64,000 nucleotides of DNA from JAHDFB01 sp965658745 (GTDB lineage: Bacteria > Bacteroidota > Bacteroidia > Chitinophagales > Saprospiraceae). The stretch is taken from positions 1-64,000 of the forward strand of contig CBFHTK010000010.1 in assembly GCA_965658745.1 (NCBI GenBank), in the 5' to 3' direction. Position 1 is the first letter of the stretch. Each line of letters opens with the position of its first letter. The position numbers and the translations under genes were made by a program. Shown here in pieces: positions 51,407-60,889 of the stretch. The notes under the pieces were generated by a model, which saw only the letters and a program-made list of their open reading frames with translations, searched no databases and had not been told where the DNA came from.

Positions 51407-53835
51407 TAATCTTCAACGGTTACGTGAAAAATAGCCTGTTCAACCATATTTTCAGTATTACAAATGATATTAATAACTTCTCTGAAAGTACCTGTTCTTG
51501 CTTTCACCTTACTATCGAAAGTGGCGGTGATAACAGCCTTCTCTCCAGCTTTTATTGGTTCAGCAGGATACTCAAAAGTTGTACAATGGCACGCGGTAAC
51601 AACCTCGATCAATAAGGGATTATCTCCAGTGTTTTCGAAAACATATTCCATATTAACTTTATCGCCCAACTTTATTTTGCCAAGCTGGTAGTCATTCTGC
51701 GCAAATTTGAAGGTAGTAAGTGGCAATTCATCTTGGCTTGCAGAGGAATAACCAGATTTTTCAGTATGGTTCGGCAGTCCACCTCCACCGTTAATAGGTC
51801 TTGTCGTTTGCTTCTTGATTTCAATTGTTTGAGGTCCAGAGATAATCTTAAACTCCGTCCTTCTATTGAATTGGTGTTCTTCGTCACTACAACGGACCCC
51901 ATTTACACATCTATTAAGTATGACCTCCTCACCATAGCCAACAGCTTGAATGCGATCGGGAGCAATACCTCTATCAAGCAGATATTGCTTAGCACTATTG
52001 GCTCGACGCTGAGACAACTCTTCATTGTAGCGGCTTAAACCTTGAGCATCTGTATGCGAAGACAATTCAATAACCATCGTTGGGTAATCATTCATAATTT
52101 CTAGAATGTAGTTTAAATCACCCTCCGCACTTTTTAATATTACGTCACTATCCAGGTCATAATAGATATTATTCATCCGAATAGGCTCATTAACAGTAAC
52201 TATGACTGTCTCTTCTTTTGGTGGTGGTGGAATCGGTATTTCTTTCAACGCTATCGTACGCTCCACCGTGTAATCATCAAGAATTCCAACTGTATTGAAT
52301 TCAATTGAATCAGAATAGTAGCCCTTTCTATTTACTACAACTCTATATGCCTTGTCTGCATCAAGTGCAAAATTAAAATCATTAGAACTGAGGTTATTCT
52401 TGATTTCTGGGTCAGCTTTTTCATCACCTTCAGTCAGGTCAATTAGTTTGACTGTCGCCTCTTTCAAAGGATCAGTTCCATCTGTGATTAATGCTTTAAG
52501 GTCTATGACAAGTTCTTTCATATTAACCGAAAAGATGTCATCGCAACAAGTTTTACTCATCACAGATCTCTTTCTTTCAGCGGGTCTATTTGAAACTAAA
52601 AACCCTTGTAATCCAGCCTCATCCAATGTATAGTACATATCATCGTAAGTCGAATTATAACCACTCCCCATGTTCGTAACTTCAGACCATTGCGTTCCGT
52701 CCCAAGTCGTTTTGAAGATATCCATTCCCCCGAAGCCGGGATAACCTTCTGTACTGAAGAAAAATTCTCCTTCTCGATAAAATGGCGTCATTTCATCATA
52801 GGATGTATTTATTGTTTCACCCAAATTAACGGGAGTTCCAAAAGTGTTCTCACCTGTTTTCTCACTGTAGTAAATATCATAACCGCCAAAACCACCTTCA
52901 ATTTGCGCTGAGAAGAAAAGCACGTCACGTCCGTACAATTCGCCTACTGCAGGATACTTAATTAGATAGTCTCCATTTATATCACCTTCCACCATATCAG
53001 AAGGACCCCAATTAGGACCTTTTCTATTGGAATAATACACTTTAGATTCAAGCAATTCACCTTCTTCAATTAACATCCTCGTAAAATACATAATCTGCCC
53101 ATCGGCTGAGAAGCTTGGATTACCAGTATGGTATCCTTCACGATTAATCTCATCGCTCAATGCAGACCCTTTCTCATAATCACCCTTATCATTTAAGGCT
53201 GTGGTGTATATCTTGAAATGTGTTTCACCTTCCAGCTTACCATTGTAAATGAGCTCATCTTTTCGATTCAACGAACTATAGTACAATTCTGCCCCATATG
53301 ATCTAGGACCAGCTTCACTTGAAGGGCTATTAACATTTCTATGAACTGGTTTTATAATAGCATCTACGTTATCTTCGAAATCTGAACTCTTTGCAATGCC
53401 GTTAATCAACAATACTGCTTGTTTCTTACGTTCCAAATCCTCAGTTTCGTTGACAAATTCGTTTAGTATGGCATAAGCGTCATTGTATTCACCCATTATC
53501 TTCAAAGAATTTCCATATTCTAGCTTGTATTCACCATATGATTCCGTACGATCACGAGACAATACTCGTTTGAACCAACTTGTAGCGCGTTTATAGTTTC
53601 GGAGATTCATGTAACATTCGGCAACTTTAATTGCAAAGTCCTTGTCTTTTCTTTCTTTATATGCCTGTTCGTACCATTCTGCAGCATTGTAGTAATCTCC
53701 TGAATTAAAGGCTTCATCTGCAGTTGCAATCTTGGTTTCATATGTGACTTCAGTCAACGGCTGAGCCATAGCAACAGTACTTATGAAAGCAACAAATAAA
53801 AGGGCAATAGTATATCTGATCATTAGTTTTATCAT
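51406..53835 (-). CDS. PorE-like OmpA-family protein with TPR, beta-propeller, CRD and C-terminal DUF1573
   Basis: About 809 residues. The ATG at 53835 (or one four codons later at 53823) starts the signal peptide. Order: TPR-type helices (about 25-150, AAEWYEQAYKERKDKDF), a PD40/WD40-type propeller (about 170-410), a carboxypeptidase-regulatory-like domain (about 445-530), an OmpA peptidoglycan-binding domain with SSHTDAQGLSRYNEEL and GYGEEVILNRC (about 550-670), a linker and a DUF1573 domain (from about 705, CHCTTFEYPAEPIKAGEK). The first four modules are the known composition of the T9SS protein PorE, which links the PorP ring to peptidoglycan; the terminal DUF1573 is additional. It follows the PorP/SprF gene by 63 bases. 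Confidence 0.85.
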   Translation of the reverse strand: MIKLMIRYTIALLFVAFISTVAMAQPLTEVTYETKIATADEAFNSGDYYNAAEWYEQAYKERKDKDFAIKVAECYMNLRNYKRATSWFKRVLSRDRTESYGEYKLEYGNSLKIMGEYNDAYAILNEFVNETEDLERKKQAVLLINGIAKSSDFEDNVDAIIKPVHRNVNSPSSEAGPRSYGAELYYSSLNRKDELIYNGKLEGETHFKIYTTALNDKGDYEKGSALSDEINREGYHTGNPSFSADGQIMYFTRMLIEEGELLESKVYYSNRKGPNWGPSDMVEGDINGDYLIKYPAVGELYGRDVLFFSAQIEGGFGGYDIYYSEKTGENTFGTPVNLGETINTSYDEMTPFYREGEFFFSTEGYPGFGGMDIFKTTWDGTQWSEVTNMGSGYNSTYDDMYYTLDEAGLQGFLVSNRPAERKRSVMSKTCCDDIFSVNMKELVIDLKALITDGTDPLKEATVKLIDLTEGDEKADPEIKNNLSSNDFNFALDADKAYRVVVNRKGYYSDSIEFNTVGILDDYTVERTIALKEIPIPPPPKEETVIVTVNEPIRMNNIYYDLDSDVILKSAEGDLNYILEIMNDYPTMVIELSSHTDAQGLSRYNEELSQRRANSAKQYLLDRGIAPDRIQAVGYGEEVILNRCVNGVRCSDEEHQFNRRTEFKIISGPQTIEIKKQTTRPINGGGGLPNHTEKSGYSSASQDELPLTTFKFAQNDYQLGKIKLGDKVNMEYVFENTGDNPLLIEVVTACHCTTFEYPAEPIKAGEKAVITATFDSKVKARTGTFREVINIICNTENMVEQAIFHVTVED

Positions 53836-53898
53836 TAAGTATGAATCTCTATATAACATAAATTGCGTTACAAAAATTTTGTTGTCCTGGGGAAGTTG

Positions 53899-54933
53899 TT
53901 ATAATCGCGGACAAACCTGAGTAGGATCAATTTTAGGCTTCTTGTAAACTTTACCAACATACGAAACCGCTAATTCAAATGCTCCTACTGAATTTGTAGC
54001 TGCAGTGTAACCACTAGCAGTTAAATCATAGGCGAGTTGCACCTTAGTATCTTTGATATCAACACCCAAAAGAAACTGAACAGCATCTCCTACTCTATAA
54101 CCAAGGCCTCCATTTATATACATACTTTTAGCTTCGCTAAGTAAGTAACTAGTTTTAACCTGTGCTACAGTCTCCCAATTATTACCAGTTCTTTGATACA
54201 TCAAAGAAGGTGTTAGGAATAAATTTCCAGCTATAGGTGTATCATACAGCGCAAAAGCTGTGAACTTCAGTTTTTGTCTATCTACCCCCTTGGCAAATGC
54301 TTGATTAGCTCTATTAATTCGGCCAACAGAAAATCCGGCTCTTATGAATGAAAGGTTCCGCTGGTAACTTGAGAACACTACACCCCCTACCCAATCTGTA
54401 AGATTAGATCCTTCCTGCGTAATCAGTTGATTATCCAGCGTTGGAATCTCGTTATTGGCGGTTTGACCTAAAATCACTGTTTCAGTCAATAGATCTCTTC
54501 CTTCTCGCAAATTCAATCTTCGGTTTCCTGTACCATTCTGGATTCCAAATGAGAGTATTCTATTTTGCTTCTTGTCTAGCGATAAGTGATAACTCACCCC
54601 TTGAAAACTCTTCGTTTCAACCATTCTGTATTGACTCGACTGGTCTCTAAAAACACCAACACCTATTCCTACCCAATCTTGCTTTCTTAATCCTCGGATG
54701 ATAGGCACATCCACGTGAATTGTAGGTGTGCTGTATGCTCCTTTTACGGCTGCAGAACGCCACTGATCCCTGTAAATACCACCTATTCTGTAGCTCCCAG
54801 AGAAACCTCCTGCAAGAGCTGGGTTCAATGTTAAAGGTGAAAAATCATAGGATGTAAAATGTATATCTTGAGCTTTCAAATCGTGGATAAAAAAGCAAAT
54901 GATGCAAAGAAGAATAGTTAGATTTTTAAACAT
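53899..54933 (-). CDS. Type IX secretion membrane protein, PorP/SprF family
   Basis: A 344-residue outer-membrane beta-barrel of the PorP/SprF family, which works in T9SS assembly or as a partner of an individual secreted adhesin. Signal peptide (MFKNLTILLCIICFFIHDLKAQ), then the family start DIHFTSYDFSPLTLNPALAGG and SYRIGGIYRDQW. Barrel strands repeat to a terminal GAFELAVSYVGKVY. In Bacteroidota many SprF paralogues lie beside a giant adhesin. Here the PorE-like gene is adjacent instead, and the nearest adhesin is about 17 kb away. Confidence 0.88.
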   Translation of the reverse strand: MFKNLTILLCIICFFIHDLKAQDIHFTSYDFSPLTLNPALAGGFSGSYRIGGIYRDQWRSAAVKGAYSTPTIHVDVPIIRGLRKQDWVGIGVGVFRDQSSQYRMVETKSFQGVSYHLSLDKKQNRILSFGIQNGTGNRRLNLREGRDLLTETVILGQTANNEIPTLDNQLITQEGSNLTDWVGGVVFSSYQRNLSFIRAGFSVGRINRANQAFAKGVDRQKLKFTAFALYDTPIAGNLFLTPSLMYQRTGNNWETVAQVKTSYLLSEAKSMYINGGLGYRVGDAVQFLLGVDIKDTKVQLAYDLTASGYTAATNSVGAFELAVSYVGKVYKKPKIDPTQVCPRL

Positions 54934-55402
54934 ATAAATCTTTTCTTAATGTTTAAGAGTGTTTGAAACCTTTTGATTTCAGAATAAAACTGGAAATATA
55001 CTTAAATTTGACAAAACAAACTGCTTTCAATCTGTCTTGTACAAGGTCTAAGGAAAAAAAATAAAGTATAGTATCAATACTTAAGAAGCAATTAAACAGC
55101 TTAAATGCTGCGTCCTATTCCGACCACTTATTCTTCATGTAAGTAAATCAATGATTAAAACATGTAGAAAAAAGTTTATTTAACTATAACATATATTTCT
55201 CTCTCATATAAGCTTTTTCCTGATTTCGGCTTTCGCTCAAAACAACAATTTCTGATTATTGAACATATTCACCAGAACTTAAATTAAACAAACAGTACTG
55301 ATAGCTCTTTAGATCTCGACTTATTTGTTTGATTGTGCTATTACAAATTCATCAACAGTTACTGCTTTTCAAAATGAAAAGTTCAAATCATCGGTGCTTG
55401 AT
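54934..55402. other. Gene-free upstream region of the PorP/SprF gene
   Basis: About 470 AT-rich bases. On the minus strand TATATTTC about 75 bases before the PorP ATG resembles a -7 element. On the plus strand (about 55157-55255) a broken frame reads like the end of a Bacteroidota signal peptide (HISFFLISAFAQNNNF followed by a stop), with its possible ATG in another frame; it may be the relic of a lost secreted-protein gene. No other features. Confidence 0.4.
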
Positions 55403-56632
55403 CTATTGCGCTGGCAAAACTTTTCCTTCACAAATTCCAAAACCTAGTGAAACGTCACCTTTCTTGCAACGACCTCGCAATCTCACTACATCGCCATCCT
55501 TAATAAACTTACGTTCTGAACCATTTTTCATCGTTAGTGGCTTTGAGCCTCTCCATGACAACTCTAACATTGATCCATAGGAGCTTGGCTCCTTTCCACT
55601 AATGGTTCCTGAAGCATACAAATCACCGACAGTAATATTACACCCATTCACAGTCTGATGCGCTAACTGTTGACACATATTCCAGTACATGTACTGAAAG
55701 TTAGAACTGCAAACAGTATTTACTTCGTGATCCTCTGGAGTTATAATATCTACGAACAAATCTATGTTGTAATTTTTCTTTCCGTCGTATTTCAGATAAT
55801 CCAAGACCTCAGGATCTTGTTCTGGTGACTCTATTCTAAATGGCTCCAAAGCTTCAAGCGTAACGATCCAAGGAGACAAAGTAGATGCGAAATTCTTTCC
55901 TAAAAACGGCCCAAGTGGAACATATTCCCAACTCTGAATATCCCTAGCACTCCAATCATTAAATAATGCCAGTCCAAAAATATGATCTTCAGCTTCTGCA
56001 GTACTTACTGAGTCACCTAAAACTGTTGACTTGCCAACTACAAATCCCATTTCTAATTCAAAATCGAGCAATTTACTTGGACCAATTAAGGGTGAGTTTT
56101 CGACAGGCTTTTGTTGACCTTTTGGTCGACGAATATCTGTTCCTGAAACGACAATACTGGAAGCTCTACCGTGATATCCGACTGGCATGTGAAGCCAATT
56201 GGGAAGTAAAGCGTTATTTGGATCACGAAACATCGTACCGACATTTGTAGCGTGCTCTCTACTCGAATAGAAATCCGTATAATCTGTAACCTTAATTGGC
56301 AACTTCATCTGCACTTGATCCTCTGGAATCAAAAAATCTGTTGAATCTGGTTTTGGGCTTGACCCAAAAAACTCAATCAAACGCTCACGCATCGGGACCG
56401 TTATAGACTTTCCTTGCTCAATGAATGAATTTAAAAAGTCACTTGAAAGTGTTGACTTATCAAGCTCAATTCCATTGAAAACTCCTAAATCATATAACGC
56501 AGACAAATTAATCACATAATTTCCTAGTCTAGAAACAACATGTTTATTACCATCAATTTCACCAATTCCGAATGGAAAATTGTGCATCGTAAAGTCCGTA
56601 TCATTTGGTATATCCAACCAAGAATTCATCAT
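55403..56632 (-). CDS. fahA: Fumarylacetoacetase
   Basis: Last enzyme of tyrosine breakdown, splitting fumarylacetoacetate to fumarate and acetoacetate (409 residues). An SH3-like N-terminal domain (1-110) is followed by the beta-roll catalytic domain with YTDFYSSREHATNVG, the FELEMGFVVGKS metal ligands, LFNDWSARDIQSWEY and the GTISGKEPSSYGSMLELSW region. Two adjacent ATGs (56632 and 56629) are possible. It lies 6 bases after the M14 peptidase gene, so it is in the radC-M14-fahA unit. Confidence 0.95.
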   Translation of the reverse strand: MMNSWLDIPNDTDFTMHNFPFGIGEIDGNKHVVSRLGNYVINLSALYDLGVFNGIELDKSTLSSDFLNSFIEQGKSITVPMRERLIEFFGSSPKPDSTDFLIPEDQVQMKLPIKVTDYTDFYSSREHATNVGTMFRDPNNALLPNWLHMPVGYHGRASSIVVSGTDIRRPKGQQKPVENSPLIGPSKLLDFELEMGFVVGKSTVLGDSVSTAEAEDHIFGLALFNDWSARDIQSWEYVPLGPFLGKNFASTLSPWIVTLEALEPFRIESPEQDPEVLDYLKYDGKKNYNIDLFVDIITPEDHEVNTVCSSNFQYMYWNMCQQLAHQTVNGCNITVGDLYASGTISGKEPSSYGSMLELSWRGSKPLTMKNGSERKFIKDGDVVRLRGRCKKGDVSLGFGICEGKVLPAQ

Positions 56633-56638
56633 AATATC

Positions 56639-59134
56639 TTATTTTACTTGAAATAACGCATTTGCAAATATAAGCTCACCACTTTTCCAGAAAGCTCTAA
56701 AAAGTGGATTATCAACCATATAAATAACAACTCCTCTGCCTTTTTCTTCAACTGCAAAAACACTGCTATCTTCAAAGGAACTAGCCAGTTCAGAACCAAT
56801 AAAGCCGTAAGAGTTGTAATCTTCAGGAATAAAAACGGGATTAAATCCATTTCCACCTATCAAAGGAATTCTTCTACTACTATTCTTTAGTGTATAATAT
56901 GAATTCATCCCATAGCAGAGTGGATGTGTAGAATCAACTTCAGTCTTGAAAATCGCCCCAGGAATACTACCTGATATTGATCTTCTTTCCGCACCTTCGT
57001 ATGCTCTTTTCTTGTAGCGATCTTCATGGTCTGATTCGGAATCCGAAGTAGAATTCTCATCCTTTGCAATTGTGAAAAGATCTGAACTTAATAAATTTCG
57101 ATTGGCTCCACCGATAGAAATCAACTTTCCACCAGAACTCACCCATTCACTAATCTTTGTCAAAAGGTCTTCCGAAAGTGAATAATAGCCATCTGGCAAA
57201 ATCAAGGTATTAACTTCATCTAAATCTATATAGGAGAGGCTTGAAATATCAACTCTTGAAATCGGATACTTCAGCACCTGCTCAAAGTAATACCAAACCT
57301 GACCATATGCATTTGCATCTACACCGTCTCCAAATATTGTTAGCACTTTCGGCTTATCAATCATCTGCAATCCACTTCCTCCTAGATCACTTCCTGAATT
57401 GGCAAATCCATTTTCGATTGGAAGCATTTCAATTTTATGATCCAACGCAATTTTTGCTAAAATCTCTTGCCAGTCGATTGATTCCTTTTGATCAGCCTTC
57501 AAAACAAGTAAGTCCCCCCTTTTCAAGTTAAGATTCTCTAGTTTGATGTGTTTTTGAGCAGACTTCACCACAAGATCCTCAAGCAGTAGCTGACCAAGAA
57601 CAATTTCTACGCCTTTAGTCTGATTCCAAGGAATAGCAACTCCTACCTTCCCAACTGAAAATTCAATTTCATCCGATATTCGTTCTTCTTCAACATCCAC
57701 ATTTGGTTTATCCTTAAATGCATAACAATCGAGTCCATATGCCAAAGGAATGCACCATGACGTAATATCATATGTTAATGAATCAGCAAGAATGGGCTCT
57801 TCCTCCATGAATACCTGTAACAAAGTAGATTTAGCTTGGAATGCTGAGACAAAGATATCGCCCTTCTCAGCTTCAAAATCCTCTTCTGTCTTTTCATTAT
57901 ATGAATATGCTTTTAGACGCTTTGATTCTTCAACGAAACTATATTCAATACCATTTTTATCAAGAAGCTCGGCAAACTCTTCAGACTTAGCACCTTCCTT
58001 GATTATATAGTGCTTGTATTTGCCTGAAGGACTATCTTTAGAGTTCCTAAAATAGTCTTTGAACTGATTGATCATTTGAGCCTGATTCTTTACAGCCATT
58101 TCAATAGTCGAAAGACTTGTTGTTGTGTGATGATCAATCCTGTCTTGTAAAACAAGATCTTTTCCATTACTCATTCGGATTGCACGACCTGCCATTCCAT
58201 GTCCAGCCTGCTCATAAGTCATACCTATTGATCCATTGAATGTCGGCCAAGTATCACCATAGCTCGGATAAAGAAGATCAAAAATTTCTCGTGTAAAGTA
58301 CAACCAACCATTTTCGTCAAAATAGCCTGCATGGTTCTTTCCAATTTCATATTGAAAATCCCTCTGCCAATCTGTAATTGCTTTATGGTATGGTTCTGCA
58401 GCTGGTGCAAAATAATAATGATCATCGTAACCCATTTCATGCAGATCGGCATGAATATGTGGCAACCAAGCGTTATACCTTGCAATTCGTTGTTTAGACT
58501 CAATTTGAGTCTGCCAAGCCCAATCGCGATTTAAATCAAATAGATAATGATTCACTCTACCTCCTGGCCATGGTTCCATATGTTCTACATCCATAAGTTG
58601 CGGATGAACCTGAATTCCGCTTATTCCTCGATGCCAATGTGTGTATCGTTCGTATCCATCAGGATTTAACGATGGATCAATTATAACTACTGCCTCATCT
58701 AGCCAAGATTCCTTCGAATCATCCTTAAGCAGTTGATACAGAACGTTCATCGATGCTTCAGATCCACCAGCTTCATTTCCATGCACACTGTAAGACAACC
58801 ATACGATTGACTTTTCGATGATTACATCTGGCTTCTCAGCAATCACACCTGCATTGAATAGATTTGTTTTTCGAATATTCTCTATCTCTTCAAGATTCGA
58901 CTTTGATGATACGAAAGCAAGGTACAATGGTCTTCCTTCGTGTGTTTCTCCATACTGTTCTAAAGTAAGCTGATCTGATGCTTTGTCAATCTTTTTGAAA
59001 TACTCTACAAGCTCATGGTGCGGTGTAAATTCCCTTCCATATGTGTCACCAAAAAACTCTGTAGGGCTGACAATTTCTTGCCCAAAAAGAAAAGATGGAG
59101 CTAAAAGCAAAAGTAAAATAGAGTAAATATTCAT
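56639..59134 (-). CDS. M14-family zinc carboxypeptidase with C-terminal amidotransferase-like domain
   Basis: An 831-residue secreted peptidase. Signal peptide MNIYSILLLLLAPSFLFGQ. Zinc ligands are His and Glu in SVHGNEAGGSEAS (about 118-130) and a second His in IHADLHEMG; the catalytic Glu is in MTYEQAGHGMAG (about 312). From about 500 a separate region contains a DJ-1/PfpI-like alpha/beta module (VLTIFGDGVDANAYG and LDEVNTLILPDGYYSL), then a beta-rich end. The family includes carboxypeptidase-like proteins common in Bacteroidota; the substrate is unknown. Follows radC by 43 bases. Confidence 0.88.
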   Translation of the reverse strand: MNIYSILLLLLAPSFLFGQEIVSPTEFFGDTYGREFTPHHELVEYFKKIDKASDQLTLEQYGETHEGRPLYLAFVSSKSNLEEIENIRKTNLFNAGVIAEKPDVIIEKSIVWLSYSVHGNEAGGSEASMNVLYQLLKDDSKESWLDEAVVIIDPSLNPDGYERYTHWHRGISGIQVHPQLMDVEHMEPWPGGRVNHYLFDLNRDWAWQTQIESKQRIARYNAWLPHIHADLHEMGYDDHYYFAPAAEPYHKAITDWQRDFQYEIGKNHAGYFDENGWLYFTREIFDLLYPSYGDTWPTFNGSIGMTYEQAGHGMAGRAIRMSNGKDLVLQDRIDHHTTTSLSTIEMAVKNQAQMINQFKDYFRNSKDSPSGKYKHYIIKEGAKSEEFAELLDKNGIEYSFVEESKRLKAYSYNEKTEEDFEAEKGDIFVSAFQAKSTLLQVFMEEEPILADSLTYDITSWCIPLAYGLDCYAFKDKPNVDVEEERISDEIEFSVGKVGVAIPWNQTKGVEIVLGQLLLEDLVVKSAQKHIKLENLNLKRGDLLVLKADQKESIDWQEILAKIALDHKIEMLPIENGFANSGSDLGGSGLQMIDKPKVLTIFGDGVDANAYGQVWYYFEQVLKYPISRVDISSLSYIDLDEVNTLILPDGYYSLSEDLLTKISEWVSSGGKLISIGGANRNLLSSDLFTIAKDENSTSDSESDHEDRYKKRAYEGAERRSISGSIPGAIFKTEVDSTHPLCYGMNSYYTLKNSSRRIPLIGGNGFNPVFIPEDYNSYGFIGSELASSFEDSSVFAVEEKGRGVVIYMVDNPLFRAFWKSGELIFANALFQVK

Positions 59135-59177
59135 AGATGTTATTTCAGATAAATGGACTGCGAAAATACAAAAAATA

Positions 59178-59879
59178 TTACCTCATCATTCCTTCATCAG
59201 CAAAACTAAAAAAATCGTTTCCCGCAATAATCAAATGATCCAATACAGTAATATCAAAGTACACCGCTCCTTCCTTGATTTTCTGAGTAATATCCAAATC
59301 AGCCTTACTAGGTTTCAGATTACCAGAAGGATGGTTATGAGCGAGAATTATTGAGCTTGCCAAAGATTCAATTGCACATGAGAATACAATTCGCGAATCA
59401 ACAATTGTTGCACTAATCCCACCTATAGAAATTCTCTTTTTAGCAATCACTAGATTAGCCTTATTGAGCAGTAAAACCCAGAATTCTTCCTTATCCAAAC
59501 CCGTCAAAGAGGATTTTAGACAGTGATAAGCATCTGCACTTGTGGATATCTTTCTAACAGCAGGCTTTTCCGCATGATGAATCCTGTTTCCAAATTCTAT
59601 TGCTGCGAAAATATATGCTGCTTTTGCTGGACCAACTCCTTTAAATTTCAGCAAGTCCTTCCGCTTGATTGTCTTGAATCTTGACAGATTATGATCTATT
59701 GATGATAAAATTGACTGAGCTAAATTTATAACATTCATGTCCTTGGTTCCAGAACCCAACAAAATTGCTAGGATTTCAGAATCCGTAAGGTTTTGTTTTC
59801 CTAAAAGCTGAAGTTTTTCTCTAGGTCTATCTTCTTCTGCCCATTTTGAAATTGTAATGTGATTTGCCTTGTATTGCAT
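59178..59879 (-). CDS. radC: RadC/JAB domain protein
   Basis: A 233-residue protein with a helix-hairpin-helix-like N-terminus (LKFKGVGPAKAAYI) and a JAB/MPN domain. The metal motif HNHPSGNLKPSKAD is complete. Despite its name, a role in repair is doubtful for the family, and its function is unclear. The start at 59879 is the ATG at MQYKANHITISKW. First gene of a probable operon with the M14 peptidase and fumarylacetoacetase. Confidence 0.9.
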   Translation of the reverse strand: MQYKANHITISKWAEEDRPREKLQLLGKQNLTDSEILAILLGSGTKDMNVINLAQSILSSIDHNLSRFKTIKRKDLLKFKGVGPAKAAYIFAAIEFGNRIHHAEKPAVRKISTSADAYHCLKSSLTGLDKEEFWVLLLNKANLVIAKKRISIGGISATIVDSRIVFSCAIESLASSIILAHNHPSGNLKPSKADLDITQKIKEGAVYFDITVLDHLIIAGNDFFSFADEGMMR

Positions 59880-60111
59880 AAGTGTCTTTAGTTATTAGTG
59901 TAACCAAAAGACGAAATGTCCCTCTTTAAAGTGTTGTTTTTTTTTAGATTTCACATAAAATAAAAAGAAACTAAGTATTTCAATAGGTATTCCAAAGCTT
60001 GAATAAGGAGTCTCAGAGCTCATTAGCTCACTGTTTTGAAAAACTCTAAAAGCTCTGTAAAATCTAAGTTTTGTCAGGACAGAACGACAATGAAACTATT
60101 TTCTAAAAAAT

Positions 60112-60165
60112 GAACAATAATTTACAGCGTTTGAACATTATTGTTCGTTATGTGGTAGGCCCTAC
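60112..60165. promoter_or_regulatory. Inverted repeats in the radC / deacetylase divergent region
   Basis: The 314 bases between the divergent genes hold a perfect 10-base inverted repeat, GAACAATAAT (60112-60121) and ATTATTGTTC (60137-60146), in which GAACA also forms an inner palindrome (60133-60146). A second, GTAGGCCCTAC, follows at 60155-60165. Both lie within 85 bases of the deacetylase ATG and could be operator sites. The rest of the gap is featureless and AT-rich. Confidence 0.4.
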
Positions 60166-60193
60166 AATATTATTTACGACACCTTGAACTTTC

Positions 60194-60844
60194 ATGTACT
60201 TAACCAAAACTCCAAAATTTATAAAATCCCTTTTTCCAACCTTAACTTGGAACATGGAATCTTCTGAGAAAGTACTCTATTTGACTTTTGACGATGGACC
60301 AATTCCTGAAGTAACACCTTGGGTTCTCGAATTACTTGAGCAGTACAAAGCAAAGGCTACCTTTTTCTGTGTTGGTGAAAATGTAAAAAAGCATCGAGAT
60401 ATATTTGAGCGTGTTGCAGCAGCAGGACACTCAGTTGGAAACCATACTTATCATCATATTTCAGGCTGGCAAACAGATAATATTCCATATTTTCACGATA
60501 TCAGAAAATGTGCAAGATTAGTAAAGTCTGAGCTTTTTCGGCCTCCATATGGACGGCTAAAGCCCAAACAAGCACAATTTCTGACAAGACATTATAATGT
60601 CATAATGTGGGACGTATTAAGTGGTGATTTTGACGAAACCTTGTCTCCAAACGACTGCTACGAAAATGTCATCAGATCCGCTAAATCTGGCAGCATCGTC
60701 GTTTTTCACGATAGCATCAAGTCTGAAAAAACACTAAAAATTGTTCTTCCTCGTGTTCTTAAATACTTTGCAGAGAAAGGATATATGTTTAAGGCACTGA
60801 GCCAAACCCACCAGCAAAAATCTTCGTTAGTTCCCGCTTCTTAA
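60194..60844 (+). CDS. Polysaccharide deacetylase (NodB/CE4)
   Basis: A 216-residue CE4 esterase that removes N- or O-acetyl groups from polysaccharide. The catalytic pair is in TFDDGPIPE (Asp33, Asp34), the metal His pair is in GNHTYHH, and RPPYGRLKPKQ and MWDVLSGDFDE match the remaining motifs. There is no signal peptide in the usual form; the start is hydrophobic only weakly (FIKSLFPTL), so a membrane-proximal or cytoplasmic location is possible. First gene of the plus-strand cluster to LMW phosphatase. Confidence 0.9.
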   Translation: MYLTKTPKFIKSLFPTLTWNMESSEKVLYLTFDDGPIPEVTPWVLELLEQYKAKATFFCVGENVKKHRDIFERVAAAGHSVGNHTYHHISGWQTDNIPYFHDIRKCARLVKSELFRPPYGRLKPKQAQFLTRHYNVIMWDVLSGDFDETLSPNDCYENVIRSAKSGSIVVFHDSIKSEKTLKIVLPRVLKYFAEKGYMFKALSQTHQQKSSLVPAS

Positions 60845-60889
60845 GCAATTTTCCTTGTAATATTGCTTAGCTCAAAAAACTACAGCAAG

